DNA of 64,000 nt from Erpobdella octoculata (Eukaryota; Annelida; Clitellata; Hirudinida; Erpobdellidae). Of this stretch, positions 10,605 to 23,287 are shown piece by piece; the stretch's first letter is position 1, and the number at the start of each line of letters is the position of its first letter. Below the pieces are notes generated by a model. It was given only the letters and a program-made list of their open reading frames with translations. It did no database searches and was not told the origin of the DNA. The stretch lies in NCBI GenBank assembly GCA_963978895.1, contig OZ022242.1, forward strand, positions 29,139,806 through 29,203,805, in the 5' to 3' direction. The position numbers and the translations under genes are program-made.

Positions 10605-12721
10605 CTTATATATAAAAATGAAATGTTTGTTTGTTTGTTCGGAAATAAAATGTAAACGGCCGAACAGATTTAATTGAAATTTGGCATACTTATGTAACTT
10701 ATTGAAGCGGTGGTTCCTGTAAAATTTTAAATAAATTGGTTTCTCCGTTGATGTTTTATGGACAAAAAACGTTTTGGTCAGCGGTAGTAAGTTGGAGTAA
10801 ATTTTTTTTCTACAAAATAAAAATAAATTAATTTATAGTTAAATTATACAAAATATTTTTAATTTTTTTTCTTAAGTTTTAAAGGTTTTAAATATAAATA
10901 TTAAATTAAATAAATATGTGTGTTGTATAGTGCCGCCCATAGATATCTATGGTGCCGCCGGATACCTTTGTTCTGATTTCATAGAGCTCATTCTCTTCCG
11001 AACCTCCGATACGACAGCTCTGCTATCGGTAAACTTTATATTTGATTTTAGCAACTTATTTTTTAAATCTAGATAACTTTGGTTTTCAGGACTAATCAAT
11101 AAATTGCAGGTGGAATTTCTTCTATTTAGAGATATTTTGTGCTTCACAAAAAGAGTTCCAGACTTAACCAATTAAAATTAAATCAAATTAGAAATTCATT
11201 GTTCATATTTCCCATTCAAAAGTAAGTGGCAAAGTTTTGGTAATTTGTTTTTAGTTTTTAAAATCATGATTTACTGTGTATCTTTCAATTTGTTTCGTTT
11301 TTTGCATTGCACGTGTTTAATTATGTTATATTATTATTAATTATTATTATAAGATTATCATTATGCTCTAACATTTTGTGTTTTACAAAAAGGAGATGCA
11401 GATTGGAAAAATAAATTTAAATTCATTGTTCGTATTTATCGTTCAAGGCTTCTGACTTCAATTGTTCCTTATCTAATATTGTTCATCATGGTTTCCTAAA
11501 CTGACGAGCTTGCTATCAGCCTATCGGTAAATGAGAAATTTTTTTGGGCAGGTAAGTTTTTTTTTATGTGATGGCATTACAACCATTATTATTCACGAGT
11601 AGTTATGACTATAAGATTATGAATTAATTTATCGGTCTTATTTTATTTTTTACTTTTCAGAGGAAATTAGAAAATTACATTTTAAAGAAAATCTTACATG
11701 CAACACCAATTTATTGTAAAAGTTTCACTGATATAAGAGGTGCATGAAATTTGAAAGAAATGAAAGCAAGTGCAGTATTTTTGTGTTTCAACAAAATCAT
11801 GAACAAAGTTCTCAAGCCAGCCTATCAATCTGCTGCTGTTTTGTTCAATTTATAATGGCATCATTTGCTAAATAAAAGTGGTACTCTTCGATTGTTCCAA
11901 ATTGATGATCTCAGAAAACTCTCGGAAAATTCATTAAGTTAATGCTTTGAAGGTTTTTAATATTATTATTACTTCAAGTTTTATTTCAATCTGTGTTTTA
12001 TATCACATTTTTCAAAGCCACGGGTCAACATTTATTAACATGCCACATGTAGCGTTATATGCTTTCTGTAGACATGACACTTAAAAACTAAGAACAACTC
12101 AAAAACTAAGACTAGCGATTTTTCGAAAAGCAGCTGTTGAACAGTGTGTGATAAATCTATTGTAAGCATTTATAATCTTACAAGTATTTAAAATAAATAT
12201 AATCTGTTGAGATATATGAGCGGATTTTAACATTATTGCAGCCGTTAACTAATAAATTCTTTTTTTTTCAGCTTCAGTCAATCATAATAAGCCTTTGCAG
12301 AAGATCACACTTGCAGAGTGGAACCAATACATTAAAGAACACTAATTAAAATTGAGGAAGTTCAGACGTAACTAAACGAGCAAACCAAACAACAAAGTGT
12401 TAACGAGAAAACAGATCAATTTTGATGACTGTGCACAGCATTCCGCTACAGCCCATCTAAGCCACATTGGGAAGGCTCTAAAATTTAATGGAGGAACAGA
12501 AGAGCGAAAAGAAGAGCAAGCTGGAGCGGTAAAGCGTAAAAGCAACCGGGATCGGGAAAAGTAAAAGAGACCGGGGCCGGAAAAGCGACCGTGAGCAGAA
12601 ATGCGACCAGGAGTGAGAAAGCGACCTGGAACGGGAAAGCAAGCGGTTAAGGAAACGGGAGCCAGAGAGAAAACGATAAAAAGCCTTTAAAATCCCCGGG
12701 CAACGCCGGGTAACCCAGCTA

Positions 12722-12722
<1 letters not shown>
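10604..12722 (+). mobile_element. Complete non-autonomous Helitron (family C)
   Basis: The element starts TCTTATATATAAAAATG at 10604 and ends with the hairpin CCCGGGCAACGCCGGGTAA and CTAG at 12719-12722. The flanking bases are A (10603) and T (12723), the expected Helitron target. Length is 2119 bp. It has no Rep or helicase, so transposition would need proteins from another element. It is an inverted copy of the element at 621-5577 without that copy's LINE and hAT. A 74-codon minus-strand frame (10947-11171), mostly within a part absent from the other copy, might be captured sequence but shows no known motif. Confidence 0.9.
12490..12690. repeat. Helitron 3' minisatellite (18-bp-like units)
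   Basis: Degenerate tandem units built on GGGAAAGCGACCGGGAGC precede the 3' hairpin, as in all family A/C Helitrons of this window. Confidence 0.75.

Positions 12723-12815
<93 letters not shown>
12723..12815. repeat. (TA)n microsatellite
   Basis: An uninterrupted TA tract of about 93 bp lies directly after the Helitron 3' end. Confidence 0.95.
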
Positions 12816-12818
<3 letters not shown>

Positions 12819-12860
12819 GGTGTCCCAGAAATGCACGGAAAATTTTTTTTTTTTAAATAG
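12815..12860 (+). mobile_element. Possible mariner-type terminus (single end)
   Basis: The sequence TAGGGTGTCCCAGAAATGCA after the TA tract resembles a mariner-type inverted repeat. No matching second end was found, so this is a weak call. The AT-rich stretch from 12860 to 13510 shows nothing else recognisable. Confidence 0.35.
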
Positions 12861-13536
12861 TTGATGTCTCACTCTCTGAAAAGTGTCTCTTGGGTACAAT
12901 AATTAAATTGGTGAAGTTACAGCTCAATTGAATAAGTTTGAGAGGTTCCTCAAGGGCTTTTAAAATTTTCCATCGAGTTAATTCAAAATCCATATCAATA
13001 ATCTTAAACAATATGCACAAAATGAGTGAAATAAAGCTAGAAATGCAAACTAGTTTAATTATCTCACTGCTGACATTAACTAGAGTTTAAAATATTATTA
13101 ACAATTACCTATAGACTGTTAATCTTTATTAGAGAATGCAAAAAATGTATATTTTTGACCAGTCAACTCGCAATTTTAAACAAAAGTTTAGAAACAAATT
13201 TTACTTTTACTTATTATTATTTGCTGCAGTGCTATTGTCACATCACCAAGTGGCCATTTTGTTTTCCTTAAATTTTAGTAAACACAATTTGCTCATGTTT
13301 TATTGTATATAAATTGATGAAAAAAACAAGAAACACAGCAACAATTTGTAAGTTTGTTAATTATTGTACTAATAATATAACAATTATGTAATCATTTTTT
13401 AATTGTATTCTCCAAATATTTCTAAAATATATTAAAATATTTAAATACAATATTAAACTATTTAAATACAATATTAAACTATTTATTCTTAATAACACTT
13501 ATACTGTCATTAGTGCTTGTATTATTTTTTTTGGGT

Positions 13537-14227
13537 ATGGCTAAATGTACAGTAACCAGAAGCAATAACAACATATGGCTTATCGGCTTTCCAAAAGAAA
13601 CCATCTCAGGTGCTCGCCTCCCTTTAGGCCAAAATGTCATGAGAAATTTTGTATTCTATCACCGTGTACAGAAGCTAAACATTAATAAAGCTGCACAACA
13701 AGTGCACGAAGAACTGCTTCCATTTTGGGTAAAATCAAGACTGCCTGTACGACAAAAACATCACATAATACAGAAAATTAAATATCTGTATGCTGACCAA
13801 GTTCGGTTGATGAAGCATCGTAAGAGAAATAACTCTACTGATCAAATGAACCAAAAAGAATACACAAATAAGTTTAGTCAACTTTTTGACATCAGCCATG
13901 GCAACTCTGAACAGTTGATAAAAACTGATGAAAACAGACAGTTTTTGAAATTACAACAACAATCAAGAACGGGGTCGATTGGGTCTGTGGACAAAAAACC
14001 TACGGTTAAAGAAAAACGAGTTGCTAAACGTCAAAACAATTTATTAGGGATGTCGATAATGCAGCAAAAGAAGCTGTATCAAAAATTGTTTACCGTGGAC
14101 GGAGTGGGTTATCATCAACAGCAGAGTCAGCTGCCGACCAATAACTGGACAGTGCAACACATTCAACAACATCATCCGTTTCTAATGAAGATGATAAATC
14201 TGATGAAGAATTTCTTGTACAATCATT

Positions 14228-14250
<23 letters not shown>
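13537..14250 (+). CDS. Uncharacterised 237-aa protein, probably the N-terminal part of a transposon-related family
   Basis: The first ATG of the frame is at 13537 and the frame runs to a TAG at 14250. The protein has a helical N-terminal half with [15 protein letters not shown] and [17 protein letters not shown], the motif [11 protein letters not shown], and [11 protein letters not shown] followed by a basic stretch. From memory this order recurs in multi-copy uncharacterised proteins of invertebrates, often linked to mobile elements; I cannot name the family. It has no signal peptide or membrane segment. The end (EAVLP) runs into a tRNA-like remnant and a (TA)n tract, so the original C-terminus has probably been lost. 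The intact frame suggests a recent insertion or constraint. Confidence 0.5.
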
Positions 14251-14538
<288 letters not shown>

Positions 14539-14715
14539 GAATGTTTGTATGTATATATGTATGTATGTATGTCCTTTATGAATTGCTACGCTATTCATCC
14601 GATTGTGATGAAATTTTCACACAACCTTGAGGGTCAAGGGGAATCAAATATAGAGAAAAAAATTTGAAATCCGTCACAAAATAAGCGGAGCGGAGCGGGT
14701 GAGCGAGCGAAAACT

Positions 14716-14930
<215 letters not shown>

Positions 14931-14954
14931 TACACATACATATACATACATAAA

Positions 14955-15345
14955 TAAGCAGGAACGGGAACAAAAAGCGATCTGAGAGCGAAAGATCGAG
15001 CGGGAAAGGGAAAGCGACTGAGAACGGGAAAGCGACGGGAACTGGAAAGCTACCGGGAGTGGGAAAGCAACCGGGAGCGGAAAAGCGACCGAGAGAGGGA
15101 AAGTGATCGGGTGTGGGAAAACGACCCGGAACGGGAAATAGACCGGGAGCGGGAAAAAACCGGAAACGGGAAAGCGTCTGGGAGCGGGAAAACGGCCTGG
15201 AGCGAAAAACCGACCGGGAAAGGGAAAGCGACCGGGAGCGAGAAACCGACCGAGAACGGGAGAACAAGCAGGAACGGGAAAGCGACCGGGAACGGGAAAA
15301 CAAGCGGGGAAGGAAACGGGAGCGAGAGAGACAAGCATCACAAAA
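14955..15345. repeat. Helitron minisatellite, 18-bp unit GGGAAAGCGACCGGGAGC
   Basis: About 20 degenerate units of 18 bp. Because 18 is divisible by three, frames on both strands stay open and read as simple RERESD, SRSRSL or PVAFPF repeats. These are not credible proteins. Confidence 0.9.
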
Positions 15346-15376
15346 ACCTTTAAAAACCCCGGGCAACGCCGGGTAC

Positions 15377-16806
15377 CTCCTGACTGACTGACTGACTGAC
15401 CGACTGACCGACCGACCGACCGACCGACCGACCGACCGACCGACCGACTGACTGACTGATAATCAACGCCGAGCTCAAACGCCTCATCCTAGGAACGTGA
15501 AATTTGGAACTTATATTACTTTTATAGCGTAAGCATCCACTAAGAAAGGATTTTTGAAAATTTTGCTCCTGAGGGGAAGAAACTGGAAAACAAACTTTTT
15601 TCTAAAACAATGTATATCTCGAAAACCAATAATGAGATTTTGAAATTTGGTATATGGATTCTTCTTGAAAAATAAAAAGATACGTGTTTCACAATTTTTT
15701 GAAAATTCGGTTTCCCGGACCTCAAATGTGGGTTGGAAAATTGGATTATTTGGTTTTTAAAGTAGCTGCTACTCAAAAACTGTGAATGCTACAAGAGTAA
15801 AAATTAGTTTTTAATTTCTACTCCAAAAATAATGAAATACGTGTTTTAGCATTTTTTGAAAATTTGGTTTCTAGGACTTCAAATGTGGGGTGGAAAATAG
15901 GGTTATCTGTTTTTTAAAGTAACTGATACTCAAAAACTGTAAATACCACAGATGTAAAAATTAGTATTTAGTTTCTATTCTAAAAATAAAGATATACGTG
16001 TTTCACCATTTTTTACAAATTTGGTTTCCAGGACCTTAAATGTGGGGTGGACAATAGGGCTATTTGGTTTTTAAAGTAACTGCTACTCAACAACTGTAAA
16101 TGCTACAAAAGTAAAAATTAGTATTTAGTTTCTACTCTAAAAATAATGATATATGTGTTTCACCATTTTTTGAAATTTTGGTTTTCAGGACCTCAATTGT
16201 GGGGTGGAAAAAAGGTTTCTTTGGTTTTTAAAGTAACCGCTACTCAAAAACAGATGTCAAAATTAGTATTTAGTATTTACTCAAAAAATAATGATATAAG
16301 TGTTTCAACATTTTTTAAAATTTTGGTTTCCGGGACCTCAATTTTGGGGTGGAAATAAGGGTTATTTGATTTCAAAATAACTGCTACTTAAAAACTGTAA
16401 GTGCTACAAATGTAAAAATTAGTATCACCGGCCGGGCCAAGCCGTTATTTTAGAGTCTTCAGACGGGCCAGGCTAAACCTTAAATCAAAGTGGGACGGGC
16501 CGAGGTTTTTCACATAGTATTTAGATATTTTAGTGATTTTAGGGTCTTCAGTTAGGCGGGCCAAACCTGAAGTCAACGTGGGACGGGCTGAAGTTTTTCA
16601 TCAAGTATATAGAACTTCTAGGCCTGTAAGAATGGGCCGGGCCTAATTCAGACGGGCTGTGCCGGGCCAGGAGTTTGGGTTTTTAAAACGGGCTGGGCTA
16701 AGTTGTCGACGGGTCAAGCCGAGACCTAAAAAATTGATTTCTACTATAGTAGCACGGTTCAAACTCTCTAATTTCATGCGAGCGAAGCCGCTACGGGCAC
16801 TGCTAG
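15377..16806 (+). mobile_element. Helitron family B copy 1, 5'-truncated
   Basis: The copy starts in the CTGA/CCGA tetranucleotide run (15378-15460) and continues with AATCAACGCCGAGCTCAAAC. It then has about 4.5 tandem units of roughly 156 bp (each with a GGACCTCAAATGTGGGGTGG-like core) and two GC-rich units containing GGCCGGGCCAA. It ends GCGAAGCCGCTACGGGCACTG plus CTAG (16803-16806), followed by T. The TCTATATATATAAAAGAACA start seen in the other two copies is absent. Confidence 0.85.
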
Positions 16807-16980
16807 TATATATATAAAACCAGGGCAACTATTTCCTTTAAGACATCGTCATATATTATTAAAATTGGCTAAAAAAAATACAATTTCATATTAAATAAAA
16901 TCGGAACGGGAGAGCAAGCTGCTGGGAAAGAAACGGGAGCGAGAAACACAAACATTAGGAAAACCCCGGGCACCCCGCTA
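16807..16980 (+). mobile_element. Helitron family A 3'-end remnant
   Basis: ATCGGAACGGGAGAGCAAGC, then GGGAGCGAGAAACACAAACA and CCCCGGGCACCCCGCTA represent a damaged family A 3' end. The upstream part (AGACATCGTCATATATTATT) is repeated at about 17545. Confidence 0.7.
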
Positions 16981-17690
<710 letters not shown>

Positions 17691-17822
17691 GAGTTTGGTA
17701 TTCTAAGAAAATGATTGTGTTTAATTCGATTTATTAATTTTAAAAAATGAATGGAGCTGTTAAAATTTAGCAATCAGCAAACAATAACTTGCCGCAACTG
17801 TGTGAATAACTGAATATCTTTG

Positions 17823-18640
17823 TTATTGAAGTGCTCTTGGATAAACAATATTTTTTGTTTTTCCGTCTGGTGCGTACACAAATAAATCAGAAGGTTTTCC
17901 GACGCGTGAGCAGGTCACATACAACTGTCCATGTGAGAAGCACGCATTCTCTAAATTTAGTTCACACACTTGTAGTGATTGTCCCTGTGCTTTGTTGATG
18001 GTCATAGCAAAAGCAAGTCGAACCGGGAACTGCAGACGTTTGAATTCGAATAGCATATCAGTTGGAATCATAGGGATGCGTGGCAATAGTACATCTTCAC
18101 CTTTAAATTTTCCGTTTTAAATGGTAGCTTTGATTATATTGCTCATCATCATTTTCACTGAAAGCCTGGTACCGTTGCAAAGTCGTGGTGGATTTGTTTC
18201 GGAGAAGAATAATAAGCGTGCCAATTTTCAATGTTAAAATGTGCGGCGGTATGCCTGGCGAATCAAGAGAATTCAAGAATTCAGTTGGATTATTGACAAC
18301 TTCGTCTTGATTCATTAAAGTATCAATTGACTTATACGTTGTCGCTTCGCCTGGTATTTTGTTTTGAATGATGAAATTGATGTCATTGACATCGTTGTTC
18401 TTTTCTGCTAATATGGCACGTACACTAAGCCACTGAAGATTTTTGTAATTCAGTGCGATATCTGTGAATCAATTCGTCTGTGCTTGTTGTCATTTTACAG
18501 AAGTTTGTGATACATTGTGTGGATCCATCGATTGCTAATTTTCCATTCCCCATATCCAACAATTGTTTTGCGAAACGTACCGCGGAGGCATTATGTTGTA
18601 GCTGTACACGCATATTGGTCTTCAGAGTCAATTTCTGTAC
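17823..18640 (-). pseudogene. Helitron PIF1-like helicase, C-terminal half
   Basis: Pieces TLKTNMRVQL, then IPPHILTLKIGTLIILLRN, then RLQFPVRLAFAMTINKAQGQ, and finally QLYVTCSRVGKPSDLFVYAP represent the later helicase motifs. Stops and frameshifts lie between the pieces. Confidence 0.9.
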
Positions 18641-18675
18641 GTATTGCCATAAAAATGATTGTTTCAGACATGCAT

Positions 18676-19416
18676 TTAATTCACCAGCAGCTGTGATCGT
18701 GCTATAACTGGTAGAGTTTGTCGAAAATCACCAGACAATAAAATAAGAGCACCACCAAAGATCTGTTCTTTTCCTCTCAAATCTTTTAGTGTAAAATGAA
18801 GCGCTTCCAATGCCTTTTTGTGTGCCATAGTACATTTGTCCCATATAATGAGTTGACAGGAATGAAGTACTTTACCCATTCCGGAATTTTTTTATATTGC
18901 AAGTTGGTGTTTCAGTGCTTTGCATATTCAACGGCAATTTTAGTGCTGAATGTGTGGTTCGACCACCATCCCAAAGAGTTGCTGCAATTCCAGACGAAGC
19001 AATTGCCAGTGCAATATTTTTTTGTGATCGTGTAGTTGCTATAATAAGTGAAATCAGAAAAGTTTTGCCTGAGCCTCCGGGTGCATCTAGAAAATATAAT
19101 CCGCCGCTTTGGGTTGTAATTGCACGATAATTATGTCATATACTATACGTTGCTCTGGAAACAATTTCGGAAGATTGTTTTGAACAAATATACTCAATTC
19201 GTCGACATCAAAGTGTGTTTCTCGGTGCCAATAACAATCAAAGTGATCGTTTGCAGATCGATTCGGAGTAGTTATCCCTAATTGAACCAGTGCTTTGTTT
19301 GCGATTGCCAAACATATGTCTTCAATCAAAAGCAACGCCTCATTTATATACGCTTGGTGTAAATTGAATATCAGGATTTTCATTTGTTGCATGCAAACGA
19401 TGTAGGATGTCTTCAC
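18676..19416 (-). pseudogene. Helitron PIF1-like helicase, N-terminal half
   Basis: The strand carries NLPKLFPEQRIVYD, then Walker A DAPGGSGKTFLIS (about 19055-19090), then LIIWDKCTMAHKKALEAL and ILLSGDFRQTLPVI. The usual Walker B acidic pair DE reads DK here, an additional inactivating change. The frame shifts between 19087 and 18879. Confidence 0.85.
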
Positions 19417-19576
19417 TCATGCAGTTTTTGTATTTTTCCCAAAGATCTTTAGATGGGAAGCATGTTGTTAATATGATTGCAAATAATGTGCGTATTTGCT
19501 GAGGTTTAGAGGTATGCGATGCATCAGCGAGTGAAGTGTCCCAATGTGCATCGTTTTCTAGAAGTTTTAATTATTG

Positions 19577-19985
19577 TCAAGCTTCACGATAAGTTGCACA
19601 TATTTGACCGTTCACTGTTTTTAAATCTTGGAAAGATGTCGGTCCATGTACATTGATCAAAAGTAATCGCAAGTAAAAGCATTCTGCATTGTTTGGGTGA
19701 ACAGTGTACAGACGGCCTAATGCGTCGGTAGAATATAAATTCGGATGTCCTTCAACTGTTTTACCTTGTTTGCGACGTTTAAATTCCTTCGCTGATGCAT
19801 TCCATGTGTAGTATGTTGGGACCTCAGAGTAAAGTAACGACTTTGCAAAAATATCATTCCCGCGCAATGAGAAAAACGCAGTTAAAGTACTCAGCGGAGG
19901 TGACAATGATCTTGCGCGTGCATTTTGTGGTGTGAAATACACACGCTGTCCATTTTCAAGGTGCACTGCCAAATGAACAACTGTT
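19577..19985 (-). pseudogene. Helitron Rep-helicase linker region
   Basis: GQRVYFTPQNARARSLS, then SLLYSEVPTYYTWN, then GRLYTVHPNNAECFYLRLLL and GPTSFQDLKTVNGQICAT match the conserved linker between Rep and helicase of animal Helitrons. A frame change and stop separate it from the pieces on either side. Confidence 0.9.
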
Positions 19986-20039
19986 GGATTTCGTTCGTGA
20001 ATTGGAAACGATAAAATGCGCCATACTGCCTCGTTGCTA

Positions 20040-20322
20040 CTAATGTGGCGTCCCAGTTGATATTATGAAATTTCATTGATGGGTGCAGTTCCATTTCCAA
20101 CTCCAAAAACTGCCATATCGCTTCCTTTGTTAACATATTTGCAGATGTACTTAATAGATTTCGCCGAATTGCAATACTCAACATTAATATGTGCTTTAAA
20201 CGTTATTGAAAGTAATGGCGAATACGGTACTACCCAACGATTATCAACTTCAACATCATTGCTTCTTACTTTTAAAGTGATAGATTTGCCGCTATTTTCA
20301 GTTGATCTATGACGATATAGTT
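20040..20322 (-). pseudogene. Helitron Rep domain, C-terminal part with paired tyrosines
   Basis: The peptide NRWVVPYSPLLSITFKAHIN leads to VEYCNSAKSIKYICKYVNKG. The two tyrosines in YICKY are the catalytic pair of Helitron Y2-type Rep nucleases, which cut and join single strands during rolling-circle transposition. The HUH motif that should lie upstream is absent. Confidence 0.85.
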
Positions 20323-20908
20323 CCCGCTCACTCACCCGCTCCGCTCATTTTGTGACGGATTTCAAATTTTTTTCTCTATATTTGATTCCCCTTGACTCTC
20401 AAGGTTGTGTGAAAATTTCATTACGATCGGATGAATGGTGTAGCAATGCATAAAGGACATACATACATACATACATATATACATACAAACATTCATTTAT
20501 ATATATATATATAGACTAGCGGAGTGCCCGGCGTTGCCCGGGGTTTTAGAGGTTTTTCAAGTGTTTGTCTCTCTCGCTCAGGTTTCCTTCTCCGGTTGCT
20601 TTTCGGCTCCCGTTTGCTTTCTCGTTCTCGGTCGCTTTTCCGTTCCTGGCCGCTATCCCGCTTCCGGTCGCTTTTCCGCTCCCGTTTGCTTTCCCGTTCC
20701 CGGTCGCTTTCCCGTTCCCGCTTGCTCTCCCGTTCTCGCTCATGCTTGCTCTCTCATTCCCGTTCTCGCACGCGCTCATTTTCTCTTTTTCATTCTTTCC
20801 TAACTTCTTTTAGCCCATAAAACATCAAATAGATTTGGCTAAATCTTGCTTGAAGCTTTCAAACGTTGTTACGTAACCTAAATTTGAATTTTATTACTCA
20901 CCCCCCCA

Positions 20909-21020
<112 letters not shown>

Positions 21021-21591
21021 CCCGCTTGCTCACCCGCTCCGCCCCGCTCATTTTGGGACGGATTTCAATTTTTTTTCTCTATATTTGATTCCCCTTGACT
21101 CTCAAGGTTGTGTGAAAATTTCATTACGATCGGATGAATGGTGTAGCAATGCATAAAGGACATACATACATACATACATATATACTAGGGATGTCACGGG
21201 TACCCGAACCCGAGTTCGGTACTACCCGGTCTTTTTCTGATACCCGAACTCGAACCCGAAAGTGTGAAAATTTGATACCCGAACCCGAAAATGTGAAAAC
21301 TTGATACCCGAACTCGACCCCGAAAATGTGAAAACTTGATACCCGAACCCGAAAATTCATAACCTTAATACTCGAACTCGGAGTTGTGAACAAATAAATT
21401 TTTTTAGTAAATAGGTAAATATTTATTCAAGTTTTAAAAATAGCAACACAAACAGAGTTTTCATAACTTTTCTAGTTTATTATAAATGAAATAGTATTAG
21501 GAACCGATTTATTAGTGATTGTGTAAGCTAGACCACTAATCCGTTTGATTATCAGGCGGACCGAACCGCGAACGAACTAAAATAATTAAAG

Positions 21592-21790
21592 TAAAGTAAA
21601 GTAAGTAAAGTAACATGGTTTAGAGTGGTTCAGAAGGCTGAAGCCTGTGTGAGAACCACTACAACATTTAGAGGCAGTTGTTTATGGTGCGTGCCTCCCC
21701 ACACCCCCTGCGGACGCTGATGACGCGGTGAGATTCGAACCGCCGACCTTTAGGCCAACAGGCGAACGCTTTACCACATGACCACCAGCG
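21592..21790 (-). mobile_element. tRNA-derived SINE
   Basis: On the minus strand the tRNA-like head shows GGTCATGTGGTAAAGCG (A-box region) and GGTTCGAATCTCACC (B-box, 21727-21741). The 3' end is a run of TTTAC units near 21592-21620. The same hAT holds a near copy of the target at about 23907-23950 (AACAATTAAGCCTCCTTCGG) without the SINE, which supports the boundaries. Confidence 0.75.
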
Positions 21791-21864
21791 CCTCCTTCGG
21801 TCGAAGAAACCGCGGATAGCCATGATTCTAAACTTTTTACTTCAGTTATATAACCTTATATTTA

Positions 21865-23287
21865 TCTATATATATAAAAGAACATGTCCTGACTGACTGA
21901 CTGACTGACTGATGACTGACTGATAATCAACGCCGAGCTCAAACGCCTCATCCTAGGAACGTGAAATTTGGAACTTATATTACTTTTATAGCGTGAACAT
22001 CCGCTAAGAAAGGATTTTTGAAAATTTTGCTCCTGAGGGGAAAAAACTGGAAAACAAACTTTTTTCTAAAACAATGTATATCTCGAAAACCAAAAATGAG
22101 GAGATTTTGAAATTTGGTACATAGATTCTTTTTAAAAAATAAAAAGATACGTGTTTCACCATTTTTTGAAAATTCGGTTTCCCGGACCTCAAATGTGGGC
22201 TGGAAAATTGGGTTATTTGGTTTTTAAAGTAGCTTCTACTCAAAAACTGTTAATGCTACAGGAGTAAAAATTAGTATTTAGTTTCTACTCCAAAAATAAT
22301 GAAATACGTGTTTTAGCGTTTTTTCAAAATTTGGTTTCCAGGACTTCAAATGTGGGGTGGAAAATAGGGCTAATTGTCTTTTATAGTAACTGCTACTCAA
22401 AAACAGTAAATACCACAGATGTAAAAATTATTATTTAGTTTCTTTTCTAAAAATAAAGATATACGTGTTTCACCATTTTTTTACAAATTTGGTTTCCCGG
22501 ACCTCAAATGTGGGTTGGAAAATTGGGTTATTTGGTTTTTAAAGTAACTGCTACTCAACAACTGTAATTGCCACAGATGTAAAAATTAATACTTAGTATC
22601 TACTCAAAAAAAAAGATATACGTGTTTCATCATTTTTTGGGTTATTTGGTTTTTAAAGTAGCTGCTACTCAAAAACTGTTAATGCTACAGAAGTAAAAAT
22701 TAGTATTTAGTTTCTACTCCAAAAATAATGAAATACGTGTTTTAGCATTTTTTGAAAATTTGGTTTCCAGGACCTCAAATGTGGGGTGGAAATAAGGGTT
22801 ATTTGATTTCAAAATAACTGCTACTCAAAAACTGTAAGTGCTACAAATGTAAAAATTAGTATTTTGAAGTTTTGTGCCGGTTAAAAGTAGCTAAGTCCAG
22901 TTTATCGTCGGCCGGGCCAAGCCGTTATTTTAGAGTCTTCACACAGGCCAGGCCAAACCTTAAATCAAAGTGGGACGGGCCGAGGTTTTTCACCAAGTAT
23001 ATAGATATTTTAGTGATTTTAGGGTCTTCAGTTTGGCCGGGCCAAACCTGAGGTCAAGGTGGGACGGGCCGAAGTTTTTCATCAAATATATAGAACTTCT
23101 AGGCCTGTAAAAATGGGCCGGGCCTAATTCAGACGGGTTGTGCCGGGCCAGGAGTTTGAGTTTTTAAAACGGGCTGGGCTAATTTGTCGACGGGCCGAGC
23201 CGAGACTTAAAAAAATGATCTCTACTATGGATGCACGGTTCAAACTCTCTAATTTCATGCGAGCGAAGCCGCTACGGGCACTGCTAG
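21865..23287 (+). mobile_element. Complete Helitron family B copy 2
   Basis: Starts TCTATATATATAAAAGAACA at 21865 and ends GCCGCTACGGGCACTGCTAG at 23287, flanked by A (21864) and T (23288). It contains a short CTGA run, the tandem units of about 156 bp, and the GC-rich GGCCGGGCCAA units. Length is 1423 bp with no coding capacity; frames such as the one at 23140 are spurious. Confidence 0.93.

Larger units (their letters stand above)
17691..20515 (-). mobile_element. Decayed autonomous Helitron (Rep/helicase), 5' end at 20515
   Basis: On the minus strand the element starts TCTATATATATATATAAATG at 20515, followed by the family A 5'-subterminal block to about 20325. It then passes directly into Rep-helicase coding sequence running to 17823. 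The helicase carries several frameshifts and stops. The start of Rep, including the HUH metal-binding motif, is missing, so a 5' internal deletion joined the terminal region to mid-Rep. A normal 3' hairpin was not found near 17700. Confidence 0.85.

Noticed and set aside
21720..21795. A functional tRNA gene
   Set aside because: Good A- and B-boxes are present, but the acceptor stem does not pair and a SINE-like tail follows; it fits a tRNA-derived SINE.
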